Shown here one piece after another: positions 16,233 through 25,122 of a stretch of 64,000 nucleotides of DNA. The translations under genes were made by a program, and so were the position numbers. This DNA is from Vandammella animalimorsus (lineage in GTDB: Bacteria > Pseudomonadota > Gammaproteobacteria > Burkholderiales > Burkholderiaceae_C). How positions within the stretch are numbered: position 1 is the stretch's first letter; the number at the start of each line of letters is the position of its first letter. Below the pieces are notes generated by a model. That model saw only the letters and a program-made list of their open reading frames with translations. It ran no database searches and was not told where the DNA came from. Where the stretch lies: contig NZ_NSJF01000001.1 in assembly GCF_002285285.1 (NCBI RefSeq), forward strand, positions 124,001-188,000, read 5' to 3'.

Positions 16233-17249
16233 TCAGTCGCCCATGAAGCGGTAGTCCTCGATGGGGGCGGGCTCGTCGCCGAGGTGGTTGATGCTTAGCC
16301 AACCCAGGCTGCCGTCGCTGGCCTGGATGAGCAGGAAGTCGCGGTAGTCGTCTTCCTTGCGCGGGCGGAAGGCGTCGTGCAGCAGCACCTGGAGTTTGTC
16401 GCCCTTGGCGATGCGGGCCACGGGCTCGCCCCCTTCGGGCTGGCTGCTGAGGGTGATGGGCGCCAGTGCCGTGCTTTTCAGGCCCACGTAGTAGAAGGCC
16501 TGCGCCACTTCGGCCAGCTGGCCATCGTCTTTCAGGCGGTATTTGCTGAAGGTCTGGTGGTGGCGGTTGATGTGGGTGCTGCTGTAGAGCGTGCCATTGC
16601 CGGGGAAGTAAAAGGTCTCCCCGCCCAGCATGCGCCCGGCGCCGAGCTGACCATCGGCGCGTTGCTTGAGGTCGGTCGCGTCGAGCAGCTCGCAGTATGG
16701 GTCGGCGCTCGGGCCAGGGCCGCATTCGAGCCGGTAGTTGCGATCATTGGCGGCAAACTGCCCTTGCAGCAGCACGTAGCTGTCCTCATTGCTTTGCGCC
16801 GCCGGCGTGAGCGGCTGGATGCGCTGCGGGTTGTAGTGCAGGGCAAAGGGCGGCAGGCCTTCGATCTTCAGGCCCTCGGGGATGGGGCTGAGTTTTTTCA
16901 GTTGGCTGAAGTCCTCGCTGTCGCGGCTGTCGGCAGCGGGCTGGGCGTCGGCGGCAATCCAGCCTGTCAGGCCAAGGCTGGTCTTGACCAGGTAATGCGC
17001 TTTGTCGGGCGTGGCCAACAGCACGGTCAGCGGGGCCTGGGCGGGCACGGTCGTCACCGGCGTGCCTTTGCCTGGTTGGCTGCTCAGCGCCAGCGGGGCC
17101 TTGGCCGTGGTCGCCTGGCCGACGTAGAGGTAGGGCGCCTTGCCCGTGCCGCTTGCAGCGGGGGCGATGGCATCGGCAAACAAGGCCTGCTGCGCCAGCG
17201 CAGGCAGGGCGGCCGCGCACAGCGCCGCCAGCAGCATGGGTTTTTTCAT
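16233..17249 (-). CDS. Secreted protein with two SH3-like repeats
   Basis: 338 residues with a signal peptide (MKKPMLLAALCAAALPALAQ). Two similar segments, YVGQATTAKAPLALSSQPG...GLTGWIAAD (about 41-102) and YYVGLKSTALAPITLSSQPE...GSLGWLSI (about 255-325), share the YVG-x(6)-AP-x-LSSQP pattern and a G-W ending, suggesting a duplicated bacterial SH3-like fold. The middle part has three cysteines (LECGPGP, PYCELLD and the signal region). No enzyme motif is seen. AGAGGA lies before ATG 17249. The gene lies downstream of no recognised partner; a large hairpin separates it from the divergent Trp-rich gene. Confidence 0.72.
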   Translation of the reverse strand: MKKPMLLAALCAAALPALAQQALFADAIAPAASGTGKAPYLYVGQATTAKAPLALSSQPGKGTPVTTVPAQAPLTVLLATPDKAHYLVKTSLGLTGWIAADAQPAADSRDSEDFSQLKKLSPIPEGLKIEGLPPFALHYNPQRIQPLTPAAQSNEDSYVLLQGQFAANDRNYRLECGPGPSADPYCELLDATDLKQRADGQLGAGRMLGGETFYFPGNGTLYSSTHINRHHQTFSKYRLKDDGQLAEVAQAFYYVGLKSTALAPITLSSQPEGGEPVARIAKGDKLQVLLHDAFRPRKEDDYRDFLLIQASDGSLGWLSINHLGDEPAPIEDYRFMGD

Positions 17250-17384
17250 GGCTCGTCCTCTGGTTGTGAAATGACAGTGCGCGGTTGTACACCAAACCGC
17301 GCCTTGGGCCTTGGCAGGGGGCGCAGCCGTGGGTGTGGTTTGGATATATCTGTTGCAGAATGTGCGGCGTTGGGCTTTTTTATT

Positions 17385-17443
17385 TAGAGCGTGCTATGCA
17401 CTTTGCGCTCTCGCGGGGGGCAAAAAGTGCATAGCACGCTCTA
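17385..17443. repeat. Perfect 20-bp inverted repeat with 19-base loop
   Basis: TAGAGCGTGCTATGCACTTT (17385-17404) is exactly complementary to AAAGTGCATAGCACGCTCTA (17424-17443). Outside it, GGGCTT (17372-17377) and AAGCCC (17447-17452) extend the symmetry. It stands between divergent genes, so it is not an ordinary terminator. As RNA it would form a very stable stem in the leader of either gene. Confidence 0.8.
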
Positions 17444-17484
17444 GAGAAGCCCAGGGCGTGTCGATGAACAAACAAGGAGCCTGG

Positions 17485-17730
17485 ATGTACCTGCTTGCCA
17501 TTTCTTTGATCCTGCTGGCCATGAAGTACTTTGCCTTCGGGCCGGTGGCCGATTGGCCTTGGTGGTGGATTGCCGTGCCGTTTGGCCTGACGGCGCTGTG
17601 GTGGGCTTGGGCCGACTGGTCTGGCTACACCAAGCGCAAGGTGGTCGAGAAGGAGAATGAGCGCAAGCAGGCGCGCATTGCCCGCGACCGCGAGCGCCTG
17701 GGCCTGATCGTGCGCAAGGGTAAGAAGTGA
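17485..17730 (+). CDS. Small Trp-rich membrane protein (TIGR04438 type)
   Basis: 81 residues from ATG 17485. Two hydrophobic segments (MYLLAISLILLAMKYF and WWWIAVPFGLTALWWAW) contain many tryptophans and are followed by a highly charged cytoplasmic tail (YTKRKVVEKENERKQARIARDRE). This layout is typical of the small Trp-rich family of Burkholderiales, whose function is unknown. The in-frame ATG at 17464 is disfavoured because AAGGAG sits five bases before 17485 and family members begin MYLL/MYFL. Confidence 0.78.
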   Translation: MYLLAISLILLAMKYFAFGPVADWPWWWIAVPFGLTALWWAWADWSGYTKRKVVEKENERKQARIARDRERLGLIVRKGKK

Positions 17731-17969
17731 GGCCTTGAGCCACTTCTCGCGCCCGCCTCGCAAACAGCCCATGCGGCCTGCTGCCCATGGGCTGTGTCGT
17801 TCTGTGTTGGTGTGGCGCTGTCGCGTCTGGCAGCGCCTGAGGCCCGCCGCGTTTTGCGCAGCGGGCCCAGTGTGCTGCAAAATCCGGGCATTTTTTGGGC
17901 CGCTGCTCGGGCTATTGCCCGGGTGGCCGACTGGCCCTGCCGATGCTGCCTGTTTGCAAAGATTGCTTC

Positions 17970-20693
17970 ATGACCGATACCGCCACTCTTGCCGATACCG
18001 CCGAACACCAGAGCGCTGCCAGCGTGGTGCGGCGCGAGGATTACCGCCCGCCCGCATTCTGGATCGACACGGTGGATCTGAGCTTTGACCTCGATCCTGC
18101 CAAGACCCGCGTGCTCAACAAAATGCGCGTGCGCCGCAACCTCGATGTGCCGGCCCAGCCGCTGCGGCTCGATGGCCAGGAGCTGAACCTGGCGCGCGTG
18201 CTGGTCAATGGCCAGGGCGCGAGCTTCAAGATGGAGGGCGAGCAGCTGGTGCTCTCCAACCTGCCCGAGGGGGCAGAGCCTTTCGAGCTGGAGATTTTCA
18301 CTACCTGCCAGCCCGAGAAGAATACCCAGCTCTCGGGCCTGTACGTCAGCCAGGGCACCTTCTTCACGCAGTGCGAGGCCGAGGGCTTTCGTCGCATCAC
18401 CTACTTTTTGGATCGGCCCGATGTGATGAGCGTCTTTACCGTGACGCTGCGCGCCGACAAGGCGGCCTACCCGGTGCTGCTGTCCAACGGTAATTTGCTG
18501 GAGCAAGGCGAGCTGGAAGACGGGCGCCACTTCGCCCGCTGGCACGACCCCTTCAAGAAGCCCAGCTACCTGTTTGCGTTGGTGGCCGGGCAATTGGTGG
18601 CGCGCGAGCAGGCCATCACGGCGCGCAATGGCAAGCAGCACCTGCTGCAGGTGTATGTGCGCCCGGGCGACCTGGAAAAGACCGAGCACGCCATGCGCTC
18701 GCTCATGGCCAGCATCGCCTGGGACGAGGCGCGCTTTGGCCTGCCGCTGGATCTGGAGCGCTTCATGATCGTGGCCACCAGCGACTTCAACATGGGCGCG
18801 ATGGAGAACAAGGGCCTGAACATCTTCAATACCAAGTTCGTGCTGGCCAGCCAGGCTACGGCCACCGACCAGGACTTCGCCAACGTGGAAAGCGTGATCG
18901 GCCACGAATACTTCCACAACTGGACGGGCAACCGCATCACCTGCCGCGACTGGTTCCAGCTCTCGCTCAAAGAGGGGCTGACGGTGTTTCGCGACCAGGA
19001 GTTCTCCATGGACATGGCCGGCAGCGCCAGCGCCCGCGCCGTCAAGCGCATCGAGGACGTGCGCCTGCTGCGCACCATGCAGTTTGCCGAGGACGCTGGC
19101 CCCATGGCCCACCCCGTGCGGCCCGACAGCTACCAGGAAATCAACAACTTCTACACCCTGACCATTTACGAAAAGGGCGCCGAAGTGGTGCGCATGATGC
19201 ACACCCTGGTGGGCGAGGCGGGCTTTCGCAAAGGCATGGCGCTGTACTTCGAGCGCCACGACGGCCAGGCCGTCACCTGCGACGACTTCGCCCAGGCCAT
19301 TGCCGATGCCAACCCGGATAGCGCTCTGGCGATGCATCTGGCGCAGTTCAAGCGCTGGTATAGCCAGGCCGGCACGCCCCACGTGCAGGCCCAGGGCCAG
19401 TACGACGCCGCAGCACAGACTTACACCCTGACGCTGACGCAAACCACCCCGCCCACGCCGGGTCAGGGCGAAAAGCAGCCGCTCATCATCCCCGTGCGCC
19501 TGGGCCTGCTGGGCCGCAGCGGCGCCGCCCTGCCGCTGTGCCTGCAGAGTGAACAAGGCGTGCAAGAGCTGGGGCTGGAGACCACCTTGGTGCTGCACGA
19601 GCGCCAGCAAAGCTTCACCTTCACCCAGGTGGGCGAGTCGCCCGTGCCCTCGCTGCTGCGCGGCTTCAGCGCGCCGGTGGTGCTGCAACACAGCCTGGAT
19701 GACGACGCGCTGGAGATCCTGCTGCAACACGATAGCGATCCCTTCAACCGCTGGGAGGCCAGCCAGCAATGGGCCCAGCGCATCATGCTGGCGGCCATCC
19801 AGAACCCCGAGGCCGAGATCGCACTGCCGGCGCGCTTCGTGCAGGCCATGCGTCAGGTGCTGGGCGATGCGCAGCTGGATGCGGCCTTCAAGGACCTGGT
19901 GCTGACGCTGCCCTCGGAGGGCTACATCGCCGAGCAGCTCAAACAGGTCGATCCGCAGCGCATCCACACCGTGCGCGAGGCCCTGCAGGACCAGCTCGCC
20001 CAGGCCTTGCAGAACGAGTGGCAAGCCGTGTGGGCGTTGCATCACGACACTGGGGCTTACCAGCCCGACGCCCACAGCGCAGGCCGCCGCGCCCTGGCTG
20101 GCAAGGCCTTGGCCATGCTGGTGCGCCAGGCCGGCCACAGCGGCGATGCCGTCTGGCCCGGCAAGGCCTATCAGCGCGTCAAGGACGCGGGCAACATGAC
20201 CGACCGCTTCAACGCGCTGGCGGCGCTGGTGCAGGCGCGCCATCCGCTGGCCGAGCAGGCCCTGCAGCGCCTGCACCGCCAGTTCCGCGACGAAGCCCTG
20301 GTGCTGGACAAGTGGTTCCAGCTTCAGGCCATGACGCCCGACGTGGACGGCGACCTGCTGCCCAAGGTGCGCCAGCTGATGCGCCACCCGGACTTCAACC
20401 TGAAGAACCCCAATCGCGCGCGCAGCCTGATCTTCGCCTACAGCAGCCACAACCCGGCGGGCTTTCACCGCGCTGATGGCGCGGGCTACCAGTTCTGGGC
20501 CGAACAGGTGCTGGCGCTGGACGCCATCAACGCCCAGGTGGCCGCCCGCCTGGCGCGCGCCCTGGACGCCTGGCGCAAGCTGGCCGAGCCCTACCGCACC
20601 CACGCCGAGGCGGCGCTGCAGCAAGTGGCCGCGCAGCAGGGCCTGAGCAAGGATGTGCGCGAGATCGTCGGCAAGGCGCTGGCGGCGCAGTGA
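17970..20693 (+). CDS. pepN: Aminopeptidase N (M1 family)
   Basis: 907-residue zinc aminopeptidase that removes N-terminal residues from peptides in the cytoplasm during protein turnover. The exopeptidase motif GAMENKG and the zinc site HEYFHNW...LKEGLTVFRDQEF are intact. The length matches the proteobacterial PepN group (about 870-910). The start at 17970 (MTDTATLADTAEHQ) is chosen; the frame is open to 17895 but that part is not conserved-looking. The gene is followed 150 bp later by fbp on the same strand, though they are probably separate units. Confidence 0.95.
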   Translation: MTDTATLADTAEHQSAASVVRREDYRPPAFWIDTVDLSFDLDPAKTRVLNKMRVRRNLDVPAQPLRLDGQELNLARVLVNGQGASFKMEGEQLVLSNLPEGAEPFELEIFTTCQPEKNTQLSGLYVSQGTFFTQCEAEGFRRITYFLDRPDVMSVFTVTLRADKAAYPVLLSNGNLLEQGELEDGRHFARWHDPFKKPSYLFALVAGQLVAREQAITARNGKQHLLQVYVRPGDLEKTEHAMRSLMASIAWDEARFGLPLDLERFMIVATSDFNMGAMENKGLNIFNTKFVLASQATATDQDFANVESVIGHEYFHNWTGNRITCRDWFQLSLKEGLTVFRDQEFSMDMAGSASARAVKRIEDVRLLRTMQFAEDAGPMAHPVRPDSYQEINNFYTLTIYEKGAEVVRMMHTLVGEAGFRKGMALYFERHDGQAVTCDDFAQAIADANPDSALAMHLAQFKRWYSQAGTPHVQAQGQYDAAAQTYTLTLTQTTPPTPGQGEKQPLIIPVRLGLLGRSGAALPLCLQSEQGVQELGLETTLVLHERQQSFTFTQVGESPVPSLLRGFSAPVVLQHSLDDDALEILLQHDSDPFNRWEASQQWAQRIMLAAIQNPEAEIALPARFVQAMRQVLGDAQLDAAFKDLVLTLPSEGYIAEQLKQVDPQRIHTVREALQDQLAQALQNEWQAVWALHHDTGAYQPDAHSAGRRALAGKALAMLVRQAGHSGDAVWPGKAYQRVKDAGNMTDRFNALAALVQARHPLAEQALQRLHRQFRDEALVLDKWFQLQAMTPDVDGDLLPKVRQLMRHPDFNLKNPNRARSLIFAYSSHNPAGFHRADGAGYQFWAEQVLALDAINAQVAARLARALDAWRKLAEPYRTHAEAALQQVAAQQGLSKDVREIVGKALAAQ

Positions 20694-20731
20694 TGCGTTT
20701 GCCGTTGCGGGCTTTTCCCTTCATGGATGGT

Positions 20732-20752
20732 CTGCACGAATCCGCAGATGCA
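20732..20752. repeat. 21-bp exact repeat C, copy 2, inside a hairpin
   Basis: Identical to 8296-8316. Here it forms the left part of a longer inverted repeat, GGTCTGCAC (20729-20737) and GTGCAGACC (about 20767-20775). It lies about 100 bp before the fbp start, in what should be its leader. Confidence 0.5.
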
Positions 20753-20845
20753 CACGGCGCTGCGATGGGTGCAGACCTTCCTTTCTCCAGCGGCGCCGGC
20801 GGCCAAGTTGCCCGGGCCTCTTTTCATTGGCTTTTCTGACCCACC

Positions 20846-21871
20846 ATGTCCCAAAAACGCATTTCCCTCTCCCGTTACCTGGTCGAGCAGCAGCGCGTCG
20901 ATGGCCGCATCCCGGCCCAGCTGCGCTTGCTGCTGGAGGTCGTGGCGCGCGCCTGCAAGCGCATCAGTTTTGAAGTCAACAAAGGCGCGCTGGGCGAGGC
21001 CATGGGCAGCGCCGGCAGCGAGAACGTGCAGGGCGAGGTGCAGAAAAAGCTCGACATCATCGCCAACGAGGTGCTGATCGAGGCCAACGAATGGGGCGGC
21101 CACCTGGCGGCCATGGCCAGCGAGGAGATGGAAGGCATTTACCTGGTGCCCAACCGCTACCCGCAGGGCGAGTACCTGTTGCTGTTCGACCCGCTCGATG
21201 GCTCGTCCAACATCGACGTCAACGTCAGCATCGGCACCATCTTCAGCGTGCTGGAAAAGCCCCAGGAGCAGCGCGGCGTGACGGTGGACGACTTTCTGCA
21301 GCCGGGCGCGCGGCAGGTGGCAGCGGGCTACTGCGTTTTTGGCCCGCAGACCACGCTGGTGCTGACCGTGGGCGACGGCGTGGCCATGTTCACGCTGGAC
21401 CGCGAGCAAGGCTCGTTCGTGCTCATCGAGGAGAACGTCCGGATTCCCGAGGACACCAAGGAGTTCTCCATCAACATGAGCAATATGCGCCATTGGGACG
21501 GGGCCGTGCGGCGCTACATCGACGAGTGCCTGGCCGGCGAGGAGGGCCCGCGCGGCAAGAACTTCAACATGCGCTGGATCGCCAGCATGGTGGCCGACAT
21601 CCACCGCATCCTCAGCCGTGGCGGCATCTTCATGTATCCCTGGGATCAGCGCGAGCCGGCCAAGCCCGGCAAGCTGCGCCTGATGTACGAGGCCAACCCC
21701 ATGGGCTGGCTGATCGAGCAGGCCGGAGGCGTGGCCAGCAATGGCCGCCAGCGCATCCTGGAGATCCAGCCCACGCAATTGCACGAGCGCGTCTCGGTCA
21801 TCATGGGCGCGAAGAATGAGGTCGAGCGCATCGAGCGTTACTACGCCGAGCTCGATGCCAGCCAGTCTTGA
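20846..21871 (+). CDS. fbp: Fructose-1,6-bisphosphatase class I
   Basis: 341-residue Mg-dependent enzyme converting fructose 1,6-bisphosphate to fructose 6-phosphate in gluconeogenesis. The metal/phosphate site [20 protein letters not shown] and the region [14 protein letters not shown] and [15 protein letters not shown] are typical of class I FBPase. Start [16 protein letters not shown] agrees with homologues. It stands alone between pepN and the tRNA-Thr gene. Confidence 0.96.
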   Translation: MSQKRISLSRYLVEQQRVDGRIPAQLRLLLEVVARACKRISFEVNKGALGEAMGSAGSENVQGEVQKKLDIIANEVLIEANEWGGHLAAMASEEMEGIYLVPNRYPQGEYLLLFDPLDGSSNIDVNVSIGTIFSVLEKPQEQRGVTVDDFLQPGARQVAAGYCVFGPQTTLVLTVGDGVAMFTLDREQGSFVLIEENVRIPEDTKEFSINMSNMRHWDGAVRRYIDECLAGEEGPRGKNFNMRWIASMVADIHRILSRGGIFMYPWDQREPAKPGKLRLMYEANPMGWLIEQAGGVASNGRQRILEIQPTQLHERVSVIMGAKNEVERIERYYAELDASQS

Positions 21872-21914
21872 GCGCCCGCTCAAACCCTCGCGCCTAGCCG
21901 GTGTGCGAGCCGCA

Positions 21915-21945
21915 GTGAAAGGGCGCTATAATCGCGCCCTTTCAC
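21915..21945 (+). promoter_or_regulatory. tRNA-Thr promoter inside a perfect inverted repeat
   Basis: A TATAAT -10 box (21927-21932) lies 18 bases before the tRNA. It is flanked by GTGAAAGGGCGC (21915-21926) and its exact complement GCGCCCTTTCAC (21934-21945), with only TATAATC between the arms. The -10 element thus sits in the loop of a 12-bp cruciform-capable palindrome. No good -35 hexamer is seen. Confidence 0.65.
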
Positions 21946-21949
21946 AAGG

Positions 21950-22025
21950 GCCGAATTAGCTCAGTTGGTAGAGCAGCTCATTCGTAATGAGAAGGTCGGG
22001 GGTTCGACTCCTCTATTCGGCACCA
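21950..22025 (+). tRNA. tRNA-Thr (anticodon CGT)
   Basis: 76-base cloverleaf with encoded CCA. The acceptor GCCGAAT pairs with ATTCGGC. The D-loop has AGCTCAGTTGGTAGAGC, the anticodon loop TTCGTAA gives CGT (reads ACG), and the T-arm has GGTTCGACTC. A strong -10 box lies just upstream. Confidence 0.96.
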
Positions 22026-22167
22026 CGCATTGCGCCACCGGCACCATGCCCGCCTGGTGGCAAGACTGGAAACGCCACTCTTCCCATGCGCGAAGGTGGC
22101 GTTTTTCCATTGGCTCCGCGCGCGGCTGGTTGTCTCAGCGTGCGTGCGCAGGCACAGCCCAGCTGCC

Positions 22168-23544
22168 ATGTCCGAACTCAAATCCATCGCCCGCCATACC
22201 GGGGTCGTCTTTGTCGGCCAACTGGCCGTGATGGCCTTTGGCGTGACCGACACCATGGTGGCCGGACGCCATTCGGCCCAGGCGCTGGCTGCATTGTCGG
22301 TCGGCACGGCCATTTACATCAGCGTCTATGTGGGGCTGATGGGCGTGCTGCAGGCGCTGTTGCCGATCTGGGCCGAGTTGCAGGGCGCGCGCCGCCATGG
22401 CGAGGTCGGGCGCTCGCTGCGCCAGGCGCTGTATCTGTGCGCTGCCTGCATCGTGCTGGGCATGGCAGTGCTGCTGATGCCAGGGCCGCTGCTGCGCGCT
22501 GCCCAGGTGCCGCCGGCCTTGCAGGCCGAGGCCGAACGTTATCTGGCCGTGCTGGCCTGGGCGCTGCCGCCGGCGTTGCTGTTTCGCCTCTACAGCACAC
22601 TCAACCAAAGCCTGGGCCATCCGCGCCTGGTCACGCTGCTGCAGGTCGGGGCGCTGCTGCCCAAGATCGCCTTGTCAGTGTGGCTGACGTTTGGCGGCGC
22701 TGGGCTGCCGCCGCAGGGCGCAGTCGGCTGCGCCTGGGCCACGCTGTTGGTCAATTGCGGGCTGCTGCTTGTGGCGCTGTGGTTGCTGCGCACGCAAGGC
22801 CTGTACGCCCCTTATGCCATTTGGCAACGCCTGGAGCGCCCCGACTGGCGCCAGCTGGCCGCCTTTGTGCGCCTGGGCGTGCCGGCCGGGCTGTCGGTGA
22901 TGGTCGAGGTCACCTCGTTCACGCTGATGGCCTTGTTCATCGCCCGCCTGGGCACGCTGGCCTCGGCCAGCCATCAGATTGCCGGCAACGTGGCCGCGCT
23001 GCTGTACATGCTGCCGCTGGCGCTGGGCATTGCCACCAGCATGCGCGTGAGCCATTGGCGCGGCGCGGGCGATGCCGCCCGGGCCCGCCACGCCGCAGGC
23101 CTGGGTGTGGGCGCGGCGGCGGCGCTGGCCTTGTTGGCTGCGGCGGCGCTGGCCCTGGCCGCCGGCCCGGTGGCTGCGCTGTACGTGAGTGATCCAGCCA
23201 TCGCCGCGGCCACGCAAGGGCTGTTGCTGTGGGTGGCTGCCTACCACCTGGGTGATGCGCTGCAGGCAGTGGCGCTGTTCGTGCTGCGCAGCTACCGCAT
23301 CACGGTGCTGCCCTTCGTGCTTTACGCGCTGCTGCTGTGGGGCCTGGGCCTGAGCGGCGGCTACCTGCTGGCCTTCCAAGGGCTGGGGCAGTGGCCAGCC
23401 ATGCAGGCGCCGCAGGCTTTCTGGATGACCAGCGCCACCGCGCTGCTGCTGGTGGCGGCGCTGCTGTGTGGCCTGCTGTGGCGTGTGGCGCGGGCCGATT
23501 GCTCGGATAATGGCGCGCCCTGCCGCAGCCCTGCCGGGCCTTGA
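22168..23544 (+). CDS. MATE family efflux transporter
   Basis: 458-residue inner-membrane protein with about twelve hydrophobic helices in two similar halves. VTDTMVAGRHSAQALAALSV in the first half and LGTLASASHQIAGNVAALLY in the second are typical MATE signatures. These pumps export drugs or metabolites in exchange for H+ or Na+. The start at 22168 (MSELKSIARHTG) is preferred over an upstream extension to 22030. The stop codon is directly followed by the tsaD start, suggesting translational coupling, although the functions are unrelated. Confidence 0.9.
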   Translation: MSELKSIARHTGVVFVGQLAVMAFGVTDTMVAGRHSAQALAALSVGTAIYISVYVGLMGVLQALLPIWAELQGARRHGEVGRSLRQALYLCAACIVLGMAVLLMPGPLLRAAQVPPALQAEAERYLAVLAWALPPALLFRLYSTLNQSLGHPRLVTLLQVGALLPKIALSVWLTFGGAGLPPQGAVGCAWATLLVNCGLLLVALWLLRTQGLYAPYAIWQRLERPDWRQLAAFVRLGVPAGLSVMVEVTSFTLMALFIARLGTLASASHQIAGNVAALLYMLPLALGIATSMRVSHWRGAGDAARARHAAGLGVGAAAALALLAAAALALAAGPVAALYVSDPAIAAATQGLLLWVAAYHLGDALQAVALFVLRSYRITVLPFVLYALLLWGLGLSGGYLLAFQGLGQWPAMQAPQAFWMTSATALLLVAALLCGLLWRVARADCSDNGAPCRSPAGP

Positions 23545-24684
23545 ATGAATCCGCCCATGCCTTTGCCCAACGCCTTGCCCCCATCCCCCCAGACCTTGCC
23601 GCAGGCCCTGGACGCGGCCACCCGGCCTTTGCGGGTGCTGGGCATCGAGTCCTCCTGCGACGAAACCGGCGTGGCCCTGGTGCAAACGCAACCGGCAGCG
23701 CCAGGCGCGGCCTGCCCGCCAGTGCCGCAGCTGCTGGCCCATGCGCTGCACAGCCAGATTGACATGCACCGGCTCTATGGCGGCGTGGTGCCCGAGCTGG
23801 CCAGCCGCGACCACATCCGCCGTGTGCTGCCGCTGACGCAACAGGTGTTGCAGCAGGCCGGCTGCAGTCTGCACGAGCTCGATGTCATTGCCTACACCAA
23901 GGGCCCGGGCCTGGCCGGGGCGCTGCTGGTCGGTGCGGGCGTGGCCTGCGCGCTGGGCGCAGCGCTGGGCACGCCGGTGCTGGGCGTGCACCATCTGGAA
24001 GGGCACTTGCTCTCGCCCTTCCTCAGCGCCGATCCGCCGCAATTTCCCTTTGTTGCGCTGCTCGTCTCGGGTGGGCACACCCAGCTGATGCGCGTCGATG
24101 GCGTGGGGCGCTATGAGCTGCTGGGCGAAACCATTGACGATGCTGCGGGCGAGGCCTTCGACAAATCGGCCAAGCTGTTGGGCCTGCCCTATCCGGGCGG
24201 GCCGGAGCTGGCGCGACTGGCCGAGCAGGGCGATGCCCAGGCCTTTGACCTGCCGCGCCCGCTGCTGCGCGGCGACAACCTGGACTTCTCCTTCGCGGGG
24301 CTGAAAACGGCTGTGCTCACCCAGGTGCAGCGCCTGGGCGAACAGGCGCAAGCGCGCCGCCACGACCTGGCTGCCAGCACCCAAGCGGCCATCGTTGACG
24401 TGCTGGTGCGCAAGGCCTTGCTGGCTTTGCGCCAGACCGGGTTGCAGCGCTTGGTGGTGGCCGGTGGCGTGGGCGCCAACCGTCTGCTGCGCGCCACGCT
24501 GGACGAGGCCTGCGCCCGGCGCGGTGTGCGCGTGCATTACCCCGAGCTGTACCTGTGCACCGACAACGGCGCCATGATTGCGCTGGCAGCCGCCATGCGA
24601 TTGCAGGCTGGCCTGCAAGAACCCAGCCGCGCCTGGAGCTTTGATGTGCTGCCGCGCTGGCCGCTGGAAGACGTGGCGGTGTAA
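23545..24684 (+). CDS. tsaD: tRNA N6-adenosine threonylcarbamoyltransferase TsaD
   Basis: 379-residue Kae1/TsaD protein that transfers the threonylcarbamoyl group to A37 of tRNAs reading ANN codons, with TsaB/TsaE. Visible motifs: [29 protein letters not shown], the metal-binding [21 protein letters not shown] and [28 protein letters not shown], and [12 protein letters not shown]. Several ATGs lie near the start (23545, 23557), and the first 25 residues are Pro-rich and poorly conserved. Confidence 0.95.
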   Translation: MNPPMPLPNALPPSPQTLPQALDAATRPLRVLGIESSCDETGVALVQTQPAAPGAACPPVPQLLAHALHSQIDMHRLYGGVVPELASRDHIRRVLPLTQQVLQQAGCSLHELDVIAYTKGPGLAGALLVGAGVACALGAALGTPVLGVHHLEGHLLSPFLSADPPQFPFVALLVSGGHTQLMRVDGVGRYELLGETIDDAAGEAFDKSAKLLGLPYPGGPELARLAEQGDAQAFDLPRPLLRGDNLDFSFAGLKTAVLTQVQRLGEQAQARRHDLAASTQAAIVDVLVRKALLALRQTGLQRLVVAGGVGANRLLRATLDEACARRGVRVHYPELYLCTDNGAMIALAAAMRLQAGLQEPSRAWSFDVLPRWPLEDVAV

Positions 24685-24708
24685 GAGCCTGTTCAAAGCC
24701 TCTGTACG
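24685..24708. repeat. Single-arm fragment of repeat A
   Basis: GAGCCTGTTCAAAGCCTCTG directly after the tsaD stop resembles the outer arm of repeat A (consensus near GAACCTGTTCAAAATCTC). No second arm is present. Confidence 0.4.
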
Positions 24709-24717
24709 GCGGGCTGG

Positions 24718-25110
24718 TCACTTGGGCTTTTGGGTGGTGCAGGTAAAGCGCGCCCGCGCCGGCATGCGCTCGGCGATGCGCGAGCGGTTCAGCGCCAGAG
24801 CTTGTTCGGTGGGCGTGTAGTCTTGCCACAGCGCCGGGTTTTCGGGCAGTGCCGCCGGCCAGATGTGCTGCACCTTGAAGCCGCGCGCCAGGCACTCGGC
24901 GTGCAGCGCTTCGTAGCGGCGCTGCAGGAATGCCAGCTTGTCGAAGAAAAAGCGCACGTGGCCTGTGCCCAGGCAATAGTCCTCGGGTTGGCCTTGCAAG
25001 CGGTATTTGCCCTTGGCGACGGCATTGGGGATGCGCGTGAGCTCACGGTGCTCGGCCAGCAGATGCTGGTCGCACAGTTCGGCGGGGGGGACGAGATTGA
25101 TGCGGGTCAT
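24718..25110 (-). CDS. Pyrimidine-dimer DNA glycosylase (T4 endonuclease V family)
   Basis: 130 residues that align with phage T4 DenV from the first residue: MTRINLVPPAELCDQHLLAE. T4 DenV cuts the glycosidic bond at UV-induced cyclobutane pyrimidine dimers and then nicks the abasic site. The catalytic Thr2 (the amine nucleophile after Met removal), Arg3, His16, Arg22 and Glu23 fall at the same positions, and GHVRFFFDKLAFLQRR matches the DenV GHVTFFYDKL region. The gene is 12 bp downstream of the Fur-family regulator on the same strand, so the two are probably one transcript. Confidence 0.85.
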   Translation of the reverse strand: MTRINLVPPAELCDQHLLAEHRELTRIPNAVAKGKYRLQGQPEDYCLGTGHVRFFFDKLAFLQRRYEALHAECLARGFKVQHIWPAALPENPALWQDYTPTEQALALNRSRIAERMPARARFTCTTQKPK

Positions 25111-25122
25111 GCCAACGTGCCA

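Noticed and set aside
17625-20624. 999-residue minus-strand frame opposite pepN
   Set aside because: It mirrors the pepN codons, with no domain and low-complexity composition; pepN is unambiguous.
22675-24696. 673-residue minus-strand frame opposite the MATE and tsaD genes
   Set aside because: Gln/His/Arg-rich shadow spanning two well-supported genes.
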